From assembly GCA_947623455.1 (NCBI GenBank), contig OX392527.1:46048401-46112400 (forward strand): a stretch of 64,000 nt of DNA. Reading direction: 5' to 3'. Every line of letters begins with the position of its first letter. The stretch's first letter is position 1. The notes beneath the pieces were generated by a model that saw only the letters and a list, made by a program, of their open reading frames with translations, made no database searches and was not told where the DNA came from. Below, in pieces: positions 22,774 to 36,200 of this stretch. The position numbers and the translations under genes were made by a program. Origin of the DNA: Mimachlamys varia. Taxonomy: Eukaryota > Mollusca > Bivalvia > Pectinida > Pectinidae.

Positions 22774-24290
22774 TTAAAAAAATACATATATGATACATGC
22801 ACATAATGCATGTATTAAGTTGAATTAATCACCACTTTCAAAGCCTTTAAGTGAACCATAGTACTTAAGGATATACCATGGTAGATAGGGTTCGAACTAA
22901 TTTTTTGTTGTTTTTTTTTGTGTTTTTTTTTGCAAAATTGATTACTTACAAATATTCTACATCATATAACCAAAACAAATACAGGTATTCAAAGTTATGT
23001 TCATATATGTGTCAATTACTGTGCATTAACATTGAACTCGAAACATACAGGTCAGCACGTGACAAAAAAAACAGGCCCCATACAGTGGCTGGTCAGTTAT
23101 ATAGTCGTTAGCACTGTGCTACATAGTCTTCAGAGTGGCGAACTTAACGAGGGAATTATATAGGAGAGAAATCCGTTCTAGAGGTTTAGGTGGCGGTATG
23201 CGAGGGTGTCAGTAGATTCGGGTGGCGATAGGTCGAGGGTACATGTACATGTAATAACAATTTAAAATTGTGAACAAAAATGTAAACTAAGGTAATATCA
23301 GAGTAAAGGCATTGATGTGTCTGCTTCTATCTTGTTTTCACAGGGGCTTATGTCATTTTCTGTTGATTTTGGAAATTATCTCTCAAAAATGTGCAGTTGG
23401 GGGATGCATTGGCTTTTATTTGTTGACTTTGGGTAAAAAACAGTAGACATTTCCCAGGGGAAAAAATCACTGCTAGTTTATATTATAGAAGCTATGGTCA
23501 GTCTTTGATGTAATATTTATGGCCCTGTATCCCTACTACTACAGGAACCGTAGCTAATGACCTTGTTATTTTATGGGAGGGGCTTATCGTGTGGCTTGTC
23601 TGACATTTTCTGCGGGGGAAATGGGCATTTCACTGAGAAATCTTTTAATATTCATTAATTTAATTGTTATTAAATGTATATCCAAATTTATAAGCAAAAC
23701 ATCTGAAGACACTGTGTTATATCTATATATCCTTAAATCACAACTACAATTAACAAGTAGAATTTTCTTGCGTGAATTTTAACTTCAAAACTAGTGATCA
23801 TGTCATCTTCAGATCATACAAACCAAGGGAGATTGACTAATATAATGTTGAAGTCCCCTGCAGTTCTTTTGCTTTAGTCACTAAATCAGTTGCATTAATT
23901 CCATAATTGCATCAGTGTTGTGTCACATGAAGAAAGATTCAATTATACAAGTATTATTTTTGGCAGGGTTACCTAATTTATTTCAGGTCAATTTTCTTGT
24001 CCAGTGTTTTTGCTACCTTGATTTTACAGCAGCCTGTGCCTTATTGAATTGGGAAAATATAGTAGGGTTGGGAAAATATTCTTGAATTTTGCTTCATTTT
24101 GGGGAAATACCACACATTCAGCTATAAAAATGGGCAAACAAAAACACTGGTGTCATTGTGAAATTAAAGGGGTTCTTGATCATGTTGATGTTTATTTGCA
24201 ATAAACAAGAAACCTTGTCAATATCAAAATGAAATCCTTACTACTGGTTTATAACAAGAATATATGTTTTTTACAGGTTTTAATTGAAGC

Positions 24291-27200
24291 ATGATGACAG
24301 AAGCACTGGAAGATTTGACTCTTAAGGAGATGGATCCGGAGGTAACAAAGTTTCGTAATCATGTTTGTAAATGATAAAGTTGGGGAATTGACACATTCAT
24401 TTTGCAACATTTATACATTGTACCGTAGGTACTCGCTAATATTATGATATTGGTAACAGCATATTTATGCGCATGCCCCGCCATGAAGAAATGGGGGGGG
24501 GGGGCATATAGTGTTACCCATGTCCGTCCCGTCCATGGTAATGTAACCAGCTTATTTAAATAACTACTGATCCGATTGTCATCAAACCTCGCATATATCT
24601 AATAAGCATGAAGAACTAATTTCATATGGGGGAAGGGGGCATTTATGTCTCACAGACATTTCTAGTTTTCAAATAACACTGGATCCTTACAGACAGATAT
24701 TTGTTGGAAACAAATTACTAAAAATTTGTATATACTGGGTACTGTATATGATAGGGAAGTAATTCCAACAGGCACACAATGGTGATAGCATGTGCACCAT
24801 GTACAAATACAGGGGGAATCCAGGGGCATTTTCCAGCAATTATCTGGTCAATTTGAGAAGTGGTAGGGATAGTTACTATACATGTTTATGTAAAATAAAT
24901 AACATTCAATCTGATTATAAAATCCATCAAGCACATCAGACAAATTTTTCTAAATCAAATTTTTCTCAATCTTTTAATTTACATATCATGTTATTTTAGT
25001 ACATCCTTTTGTAATTGAAAAAAAAATATTACCTTGTAAACTAAAATACTGAATTCTCAAACACAACAATTTGACAACTTCAATTTCTTGTCTTGGATTT
25101 TAAATTTTGGCCATGATATTTTGTAAAACTTACTTATAATGGTACTTGCACATTCTGAAAATTAGAAAATAAGAATCTTTTAAACCAATATGACATATAT
25201 TAACTTGAGATATCTATACTTTCTTGCACTGAGAGATAAAGTTTGGTCAATTGTAACAAAGTTTCCATCACACACATACATTTTTTATGTACATGTATGA
25301 TACAAATAACATTAGTTTACATTTAAACTTTACATTGTACATGTCAGTAATAGTAAACAAATATAAAATGAGATGTTTTAGGTAATTGAAATTGATTGTT
25401 GAGTTACATTGTACATTACATACAGTATAATTAATTCCCCACACACTCAGAGTGACAGACATCTAAAAGTTTTAATATATTTTGAAGTCTTCACTTGTGA
25501 ACTAAATTATGTAATAATGTCAGATATTACATACTGGGAAATGTATGTATCATCAACAGAGTGTGTCATTTTGGTTATTCAAGGACTCTCAATCTGAAAT
25601 CTGGGACACAAACGGAGGTCAAAGTTCAAACCACTTTAATATTACTTTTCCAGGCAGCAGTGTACTCTTAATTAAGTGTGCCTTAAACAGGAATAAATTA
25701 TTTTTATTTTTTTTCCTCGTTGAAGCTATTACATCATGATAAAGTCAATGTATATACATGTATCTGCTGTGTACTGTAGATCTTTGACGTGATAAAATGT
25801 TGACGTTTTAGGTCAAAAGTCATAATTATGAAACAAAGTTAAGTGGGTTTTTCTTATTTCCTTCTTCCCGTCAACAATTAGTTTATCTATTCTTCCTAGT
25901 AAACGATATTCGTATACTTCCTGCTCAACTTAAAAAAATCTTTTCAAAATAGCAAATAAATCAAGATCAAAGTTTTTGTAAGCTTTGTAATCATTCATCA
26001 GGCATAACTAATATTAATTCCAGTGACATTTGTGATTGTGGTAATGGTATTCACCCAGGGCTTTATCACCCCTCTTTTTAGGTCTGGTAAACGGACCCAT
26101 TCCCAATGAAAAAAGGGTGATTTTTCCATAATTTCCTCTTAAAGATTCCCAATTCAGACACTTGAAAAAAAGTTGGTGGTTTTACATGCTTCAGGATCTT
26201 CTTAGGACATTAAATTAAAAATTTAATTTAAAAAGAAAGATGGGCTGTAAATGTCGTGTGAACTGACAGTGCTTTAAATAGTAATTTAGAAAAGAAATAA
26301 TATACTTAGTTGTTATACCTGTAATAGTGTTTGTCAAAATTTCCCAAATAGTTGTTATGTCAATCTTTTTTTCCCAATTTGATCTCAGGGTCCAATATCC
26401 AAAACCCCCTGTGATAAAGCCCTGTCACCATTAATGATCATGATGTATTTCTGTTCTTATTCTTGTTTCTGTACAGCAGATAATTGTCTAGTCCAGGACA
26501 TTGGTTGTGCCTACATGTACATTGTAGGTATATAAACATGTATACCACTGCATGCCTTGGTAGATCTAAGTACAAATGTACAATGTATGTAGCTAGATTT
26601 ATAAATACCGGACTACACATTCTACAGTAATTGCTCCAGCATATGCTTTGAAATATTGGTAACATATAAACTACACCGTACATATCATGTACACTGTAGA
26701 CATGGCTATCAGTGAGATTCCTAAAGCTTTAGCCCTGGCTGCCAGCCAAATAGGGATCCTCTGAAGCATTCCTCGCAACTTTCATATACTGATACAGTCA
26801 CAACTATTATACAAACATCTATATCTTTTTGAGGTCAAAGGTCATATCACAACCACGAAGGTCAAGATGATTAGACAAATGTTTATCAAAATGGGGTCAA
26901 GTGTAAAGGTCATACCCACTGAAAAAAATAGCTTAGAGTACATTTTGTACATGATGGTGTATTGGATCAAACAAATTTACAAAACAACAGACATTTATCT
27001 GTGTAGATGGTCAAAGGTCAAATCTTATGAAAAAAACATGGTTTTATATATATAACTGCTATTGTTCTATGATGAAAAGAAAGATTTCAAACAAAAACAA
27101 GATGTAGTGTATTATGATTTGAAAGTTAAAGTAAAAAATAAGATGAGATCCCTGGTATTCTACTCTAAAATTCAACGACTTCATATGCAAAAAGTGTGTA

Positions 27201-30200
27201 AAATGAAATTTTGGATCATTGATAAATATAGAAAAAGAAATCAAATATCAGAAAATTTCTCAGAAAGTTTGTTATGATAATGAGTTCCCTAAGAAATTAT
27301 ATCATTTCATTGATTTCAGATACAACTTGAAATAGCTTACGAAACAATCAAACGACTTCTTCTGAAATATCATTAGGCATAGAGACTGTATATTTGACTG
27401 GTAGGTACATGTAGCTTTCTTGGATGAAGCCGAACAAAGTTTGGGAAAAGGAATGACCTTGACCCATATTCAAGATCACAGGGGTCAAATCTGATATTAC
27501 CTTTAAATGACTTCTTATAAAACAAAAGCCCTAGAAGCATGATATTTGGCTGAAAGGTTCCATGGATGAAGCCCGACAAAGTTTGAGAAAAGAAATGACC
27601 TTGACTCATATTCAAAGACACAGGGGTCAAATCTGTTAAAACCTTTGAGAAACTTCTTCTGATAAACCAAAAGGCCTAGAGACATGATATATGGCTGGTA
27701 GCTTCCTTGGAAGAAGCCGAGCAAATGAAAATGGTCTTGTCTTACAAGGTCACAGGGGTAAAATTATGTTTAAATCTTAACATGTTGTTCTGAATATCTT
27801 ACAGTAATAGATTTTAGGTGACTTTAGGGTTACAATTCATAGATTGGTACCAGCTGAGTGATGCAGGCCCATTGGGCCTCTTTTTTTGTTTAGCTTATAA
27901 GATATTAAATCCAATAAAAATTGCTCAATTGGATTTATGTTCTCATAATCTAAACAAAATAATCAATTAATCCCTAATTAACAATTAAAAGAAGAAGAAG
28001 TAAGATGTAAAATACACTTTATTTCTGCACAAATTGTGAACTGTTTTTGACAAGTGTAGTAGTATATGTATTGGGCCTATATACAGTAAAACATGTTTAT
28101 AACAACATTCTAACTAGAAATTCAATGTTATATTGTAGTGTCTTTCATTTCCCGCCAAGCTCCCTCCGGCCTATCATCTGTATATTATACGTGTATATTA
28201 ACCTATAGCTATATATGCTTAAAACGAATTAAGTTCCTTGGTCCACAGAGATTCATTATTAACATATTTTACTCTATTTAATTTGACAAGGTTCTTTTCA
28301 AACGTACAAATACTTTACATTGGTTGATACCAGACTTTGTTTAACGTCCACAGAAGGAGACTCTGTTCTTCCAGTTCGATGCCTCCACTGTGCCTGATGA
28401 CATGGCAGAGGTGATGAAGTCCATCAAGGAGGTGAGCCATTTTAATTAAGTTTTGTCGTCGAAATATTTGAGAGTGTAATTTTCGTTTAATTAAGGTTTG
28501 TTCCACAAAATTAAAAAGTAAAATAAGGTCACCAGTTTAAATCATCCATCCCTGAAATTTCATAATGAACTATCCCAACGTTTGAATTGGAAGAGTTCAA
28601 ATGTGTATCCGGGATAAATAAGTAAATCAATTATTATGTAAAAACTTTTCACAAGTTTCTTAAGTTAAGGATATGTTAATTTGATTCTTTGTTGAAAAGA
28701 TAAATTGATTCATGTATGAATTTATTAATGAACTATATAAATGCTGTCATTTAATTAATATGCCATGAGCTGTACATGTGATATGACAGTAACAATGCAC
28801 ATATTATGTACTTAACAAACTGTTCATAGGTGAGGTGATCTCGCTGTCATTTCAATTTCATATGAGATTTATAAAGCAAGTCTTTGAATTGATTATTTTA
28901 GTTAGCATCGGAGATTACAAGCTAGAATGAAATTTTGAAACAAGTTTCATACATCATCAGTCTGATTAAAACCATATCTGAATTCCACTCCATAAAGTGC
29001 AGGTACACTTCTTAATGGAGCGGAGTGTACCTGTACTGTACGGCATGGAATTCAGATCTGGCTTTAATCAGATTGATACATTTTGAATTATGAAATAGAA
29101 AAGAACATAACATTTTGTTAAGCACATAACCTATTTATGAAAAACATTTTCTCAAGTTCACTTTAAATATTAAATGTATAACATTTCGACTCCCAATACA
29201 ATTTGAGGGTATATGTACATTGTATATATACATGATGCTATAAAGTTGTCTTTAAAAATTGTGATTTTTCAATTGAAAAATTTGAACATTCCAATCATAT
29301 CACACCTAGATGTTCATAACCCAATTCACACAATATGCCATTGATGTTATAACAATGAAAATCTATGGCAATGTGTTCAAATGGAATATCAGAAATAAAA
29401 AAAAGAATTTAGAAAACAAGGTTTAAAAATAAAAAAATTCTATATTTCACATTTAAATATTCATGTCACATTTATGTTGTGTATGCATTACCATAGTTAC
29501 TTGGTTACAGAAGCCCCTGTGTGGCAATTAGCCTACCATATATTACAGAGCTATACCATTGCCCCACCACCACCTCATTCCTCATTCCCTAAGTTGGACT
29601 TGATGTGTTGATCCCTGCGGGGCTTTTAACTGGGTAATATTGGTAATTAAACAGATAAAAAAATTCTCTTACCCTGGACAGGTATATCTGCACTATCACT
29701 GGTGTGAGATTTTCTTATCTCACCTGAGGGTTGAGACAAGCTACAAATGCTTTTTGCACGTTCTCAACAATTGTATGACGTCATAACAACAATACAATGA
29801 CGTCACATTGACACCTCAATCACATCACATCAACATTGTCTTGCATTGATGCAACATCAATATTAGATAAATATGATGAGGTTTAAGAGGGTAAAAGAAA
29901 AATAATCATTCACTCCCTTGGTAGTGAGACAGGAGATCTCAACCCTTGGGGTAAGATTCTTAAGCAACCAAACACTCGGCAAGCCTCATGTTTGGCAACT
30001 TTAGAATCTTACCTCTCAGATTTAGATTCCCCTGTCTCCCCCTCAAGGGGGTGAAAGATTCTTTTAATCTCGATCATCATAAACATTGCAATTCACGATA
30101 TCATCATAACTGTGATTGAAGTCTTAAACTTACAATTAAGGCGGTATACAATCACAAAATGACTCACTGAGCATGATAGTCAATTCTATTTTCACAGTTG

Positions 30201-33200
30201 GCGGAAAACATGTTGTTTCACTGGAAGACTTTCCCTATAATCCTGCCGCCGTCTTTAACGGAAGTATTGGACGAGGCTGTACCCCAGGATGGAGACGAGG
30301 AGACTCCACGAAAGGTGATCATTTAAAATTGATATTTATATTTAAGTTTCGTAATTCATCAAATAACATTATTCTGATGTTAACATAATTGTCGCATTCA
30401 AAGAAAAAGTGATAAGCATTTTCACAACAATTTCCACAACTGCAATTTGGTCTATTGGTATGATGAACTCGAAATAAATCATAATTTAATTGACGACATC
30501 GCTCACGTAATGGTTAAATATTTTCTCAGAACCCAATTTAGCTTAAATTCTTTTGTCTTTAACTTGTATAAAGAAAAATACTGCTCATCTATTGTACAAA
30601 TTCCATCATGTGACTTTTGAAAGCTGAAATTGGTTCTTTATGAAGTATATTATGTCATTTTTAAACATTTTCTTTGGGTTGGAATGTATGATTTATGTAA
30701 AGAATTTTGTTACACAACCTAGAAATGTTTTATTGACATTTCAATGACTACATGTAGTTAATTATGTACTCTGTCATCTACGTAAAACAAAAGACCAGCA
30801 AAGTGTATTTGCACAAAGGTGTAAAATGTATGACGATTTCGGGTTTGCTGTAAAAGATTATGTATGATAAAATTACAATTGTACTGAAAAAATTGATAAA
30901 CATAGCATGAATCAAGTCATTTTGATACAATATTACATTGGTATATACACTTTACAGGATATCCAATATCAACATAAATTTTGTAGATTTACTTGACTTC
31001 AAATTATTTGATAGAAGTTTTTAAAAAAATACCAATGGATAAAAATTATATCAGTTTTAATTTACTGATATTAGCTGCTATTGGACTACAGAATATTGCT
31101 TGTTTAATTCAAATAACAAAGAAGAGATTTTAATTTCGACAAATTTGATTGCATTTAGGGAAAGATCAACTTCAATGACCTATTCAAAGCACCAATGTTT
31201 GACGAGCTAGACCAGGTGGCTATAAACTCGTCAGGAGAACTGAAGAAACTAACCGATAAACAGCTACAAGATGTCTGGAATTATGGGTAATATACCAACT
31301 ACAATACTGTGTTATAGGATACTTTTGTATCCTAGTATTGAGGTATTGTTATAGGATACTTTTGTACCCTAGTATTGAGGTATTGTTATAGGATACTTTT
31401 GTATCCTAGTATTGAGGTATTGTTATAGGATACTTTTGTATCCTAGTATTGAGGTATTGTTATAGGATACTTTTGTATCCTAGTATTGAGGTATTGTTAT
31501 AGGATACTTTTGTATCCTAGTATTGAGGTATTATTATAGGATACTTTTGTATCCTAGTATTGAGGTATTGTTATAGGATACTTTTGTTTCCTAGTATTGA
31601 GGTATTGTTATAGGATACTTTTGTATCCTAGTATTGAGGTATTGTTATAGGATACTTTTGTTTCCTAGTATTGAGGTATTGTTATAGGATACTTTTGTAC
31701 CCTAGTATTGAGGTATTGTATAGGATACTTTTGTATCCTAGTATTGAGGTATTGTGACAAAACATATGCATATATATATAGTTTTCAACTGTTACTAATA
31801 TTTCTTTAAAGACATTTTTCAGATCACTTGTTTAGGAACGTTTTGTCTTATGGATAATGTGTTTATCATATCTATTATAGGTATGATTTATTTGAAAAGT
31901 TGTTATAGTGATTTTGATTAATTTTCAAATCTACTAGAATGAATATTGAAACCATAAGCAGTGATATGTGGCTTCTGTGATGTTAACAGGGTTCTTGTCA
32001 AGTCTCTTTAGTTTATGTACTTTATTTTATAGCTTTAGGCTACCAAATTTCAGTGATTTTAATTGCAAACAAAATACAACAATTTAATTCTGATTTAATA
32101 AAGACTATCCACTGATAGAAAAGATAACAATGATAAAGACTTGCCTTCGTATCCAACCAAAGATAGCCAATCAAAGTCAGTGCTCAGAATTTGTGTGTAT
32201 TTGAATCGAAAAAGCCCAATAGTACATTTTGTTCAGTAATCATCATTGCTACATTAATGGTCATTATGATATAAGATGTTTCCATTGTTTGTAGTATCAT
32301 AATTGTATTGATATATAGCAAGTGTCCTGTAAATGTAAAGTTTTCATTGTTTACAGACAATTTGAGGTGGACAGCATCAACTTCCCTGGACAAGTACACA
32401 AGTGGAGACTGACCCGTCTACTTCAGAAAGGCTCGCTGACCGCTCAGGACTCTCTGCTGAATGTAAGTTCCTGTGGTCATCCTCAAAGAATGTAAACCAT
32501 TGTCAGTCTTTCATAAAGGACCCCGAGGGATCCCTTAAAAATGAGTTTACTACAGACAGCCTGCATTATTACTTACTCTATACAGAGAAAGTTTCACCTA
32601 TTGAACTATTCACCCTTTTGTAGTTTCCATGCTCAGTGGAAGATCCCTTTTAATTCAAGTGTTCATTGGTTCCCGCCAAACTAAACACTAAACATTTGAT
32701 CTCACTTAACTCTAATACGCCGCTGACTTTGAGGTAGTGTGATTCAGATACATATTTTGTATTTGTGTTACAAGATCTGGCGCTGACTTTGAGATATCGA
32801 GGTTCAACTACATTTTGTATTTGTGTTACAGGATCTGGCGCTGGTTTTGAGATTGCTCATCATCACTGCTCGTAACAGATTTAATTCGCACTTCTTCAGT
32901 GTGTCCAACTCTTTCAGAGGACTGGGTATAGGCTTCACAAAGTTACTAGGTAAGTTCCTTGTCTAAATCACCATTTTATAGTTGCCATATTTCCATTGGC
33001 AATGATATACCACCAAACATGTGTCTGAAATTTTACAGAAAAAACAATTGCAAAATAATAAGATTTTATGGTGCTGATAAGTCTAGGTAAGGGCTATTCC
33101 ATAATTAATCATGTGGGGGAGGTGGGAGGCATCTGTATTAATATTTCGTGGGTGGTAGGTTAAAACCAGATCTGCCTAATATTCCTTATGTTAAATATCT

Positions 33201-36200
33201 TTTATTATTTGATGGGTGGTGGGGTCATTGAAAAAGTGCCTTCCGTCCCTCCCACATGGTTAATTCTGGAACAGCACTTAATAAGTTTGGATGGAGGAAT
33301 GTGTTGTCATTCCAATTATGAAATAGATACTGTTTGTAATGAACAGTAAACAGAAACAGATGGAAAGGGCTTATTTGAAATATTTTAAATGCGGAGGAAA
33401 TTTGTATATTTTTCATGTTTTAGATATCTTAATTGGTGTCCCCTCGACAACTTCTGGTGACCTGGACGGTAAGATCCAGGACGAACATATGAGATACTTG
33501 GTGGCAGAACTAGACATCAAGGTAACTAGCATTTTAACATTGCTACGTAGACATCATTATTTTCCTTTGACTTCTTAAGAAAACAAGCCTTATAGTTGGC
33601 AAATTAGCAATAAAAACGAAAAAGGAAAAAGACTAATGTATAATTCAAATACAGACCAATCTCGTTATCTCAAACTCGTATAACTCAAAGACCCTGTATA
33701 ATTTGAAATGTTTTGTCGGTCCAGCCAAGCTTCATTTCTAAAAATCAAACTCACTTAACTTGAACAGAAGTTAACACAAGTCTCGCTGACATCAAGATAT
33801 TTATATTAAACTGGGTTTGGCTGTAGGTATTTTAAGGACATGATGTCAAGAATTGATGAGCTTACAACTCTGTAATATTGTGAATCATTGTTAACCATTG
33901 TTGGTATTAAGATGTTATGAATTTCTATTTTCAGCCTCACTGTAAGAAAGATTTCCAGACGTTCTGTACCTATGTGAAGGAGAAATGTGAACAACTGCAG
34001 GCTGACAGCTCAAAGGTTGGTGAACAGCTAGCATTGAACTAGTCAGATATATGTCTGTGTATGGGTATGTGAACCATATATCACTTAATTTCGTGAGGGA
34101 TAAGTTTTCACATTAGGGCTAATTCCAGTAAAAAAGCTATCCAATCCCAGAACTCCAGAATAAATTGCTACTATTCATGGAAGTGTTTCGTCAACGCTCT
34201 TGCCTATTACAATTGAGTGAGAGACTTCTTGCCAATTGTTTGGCATAAACATGATTTTCTTTTTAAATAATTTGCTATTTGCAAAATAATGCACATGTTG
34301 AAAAATAGTGATTTACACTATGGTAGGTGATATACAGATATTACCGGTATTATGATATTGTTCATGTTGTTACAGGGTACTCCCATCAAACCCCCTCCCA
34401 TACCGTACAGCTACCAGACCCCGAGTGGACTCGACATTGACTTGAGGTTGTTCAACAAAGGTTGGTCTACTACTATAAACTGTATATTGAAAATTTTTGA
34501 ATTAAGATCTTTATTGTTGAGGAACTGGAAACAAATCTGCAGTGAACAGAACACCAAAAATAATAATTTGCCATCATATATTCCTTTATAAATTGTTTAT
34601 AAACTGATCACATATACATGTATGTGATGCCAGGCAATCAAAATATGTGGAAATCATTTCAGGGGTAGACTTCAAACTTGTGAATTTTCTTATTAAAAAT
34701 TTTGACATCTTAAAAATGTATTTTATTAGTGTTAATAAAACTGATGGAGAATATCTAATTTATCTATGTACTTGCCTTGCAGACTTGATCAACAACTGTC
34801 TACCGATCCTCAGCAGTATACTGGACCGAGGGTCAAGGGGATGGCATGTACAATATCGTCAGAAGCTGATTCGGGAACTACAGGGTACGGGACAAATTAC
34901 TACTCTGTAATATAATCCACCCTTGTTATCTGGAAAACTCAAAGACCACATTTAATTAAGTGGTATATTGTCAGTCCAGACTTAACCTCATACTATTAAA
35001 ACATTTGAAGTCACTGTATGACCCGAAGTTTTCCCATGGTCCAGTTGATAACAAGATTTGACTGTACATACATTGTAGTGTAAACACTGAGTAAAAAGGT
35101 AACTTGGCCAATATATCCTCTGTTGATGCACGATGGAGATTTATCTGAAATAATGGGGCGATATCTATTAAAATTCAGACATCGGCATATCACCGAAGAC
35201 TGCGGTTAATTGATTACATGATTGTATAAAAAAGTCTTTAGTTATTTTTCTCATATATGTCTCTTAATATTGTGAAAATTGATGTCAAAATTTACAGAAA
35301 AAATAAATGAGATGGTTGTTAAACAATTATTAAAGTTTAAGGTGAGATTTTCTCACTTTAGCTGCCAGAAAACAATACATAAAGTTTAATCGTCCTTACT
35401 TACCTGGGTATATAACTAGGTAAAATTAAATGTTTGACACTCAGGTGGAAGTAAAATTGTTTTTGAAAATATCACACACCGATTGTTAAATATTTTATGA
35501 GCATACTCTTTGCAGTGCATGTAAAATTGTTTTTCTTTTTGTTTTGAAGGTAAAGGATTAACGAATCAAGAAATATCCAAGGTGTGTACAAATGTATTTA
35601 AAATTGCATGGATGGTCCAACCTTCATACACTGCCCTTCATTTTAATGATCATCTCGGGAATGGTAGAAATATATCTAGTCCACCTTTCCTTGTATATCG
35701 ACAAAAAAACTTTTTTATAATGCCCAAATTTCACTGGGAAAATGGTGGCAGTGCAATATTGTTGTTTTCAATTTATTTAAAAAAATCATTTTTCTAATGA
35801 AATACTGTCCGAGTTTTAGAGGTGATGTCATGGACATTGTACATATTTTGTTACAATAAGTGACATCAGAGTGATATGACTTGTCAGTTAATTTGTACAA
35901 AGAAAACATTTCATTTCAATTTGTTTTGTTTTTGCTATAATATAGGGAGATCTTGCAGTATAAGGGAGATAACTGTGTTTGTGATAAAATAATGTGTGTA
36001 TCCATAAGAACAAGACTGATGTTCATATAATTATTTCCTGTGTTACAGAGAGTCAATGCATCAATCATGGATGAATATTTGGACAGGGTATTTACTGCAA
36101 TCTGTAGCAACACAGAGCTGGAGAATCTACAACAGGGTATTGGTAAGTCTATAATACTAGTAACATGGAGCTGGAGAATCTACAACAGGGTATTGGTAAG

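Larger units (their letters stand above)
21195..24276 (+). other. Candidate first intron of the long gene
   Basis: Bounded by gtaagt at 21195 and ttttttacag at 24276. It contains the composite SINE and the TTAA element at 22396-22773; the rest (22.8-24.27 kb) is unremarkable AT-rich DNA with no supported gene. Confidence 0.45.
24277..36142 (+). other. Long gene, exons 1-12 (coordinates)
   Basis: Exon 1 24277-24341 (ATG 24291), 2 28354-28431, 3 30198-30314, 4 31159-31286, 5 32357-32462, 6 32832-32949, 7 33424-33521, 8 33935-34015, 9 34376-34460, 10 34783-34884, 11 35550-35581 (32-nt microexon, GKGLTNQEISK), 12 36049-36142. Each was placed by AG|exon|GT and by continuity of reading frame across split codons (for example GG|A between 4 and 5, and G|AT between 6 and 7). 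Exon 1 may also use the second ATG directly after the first. Confidence 0.85.
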
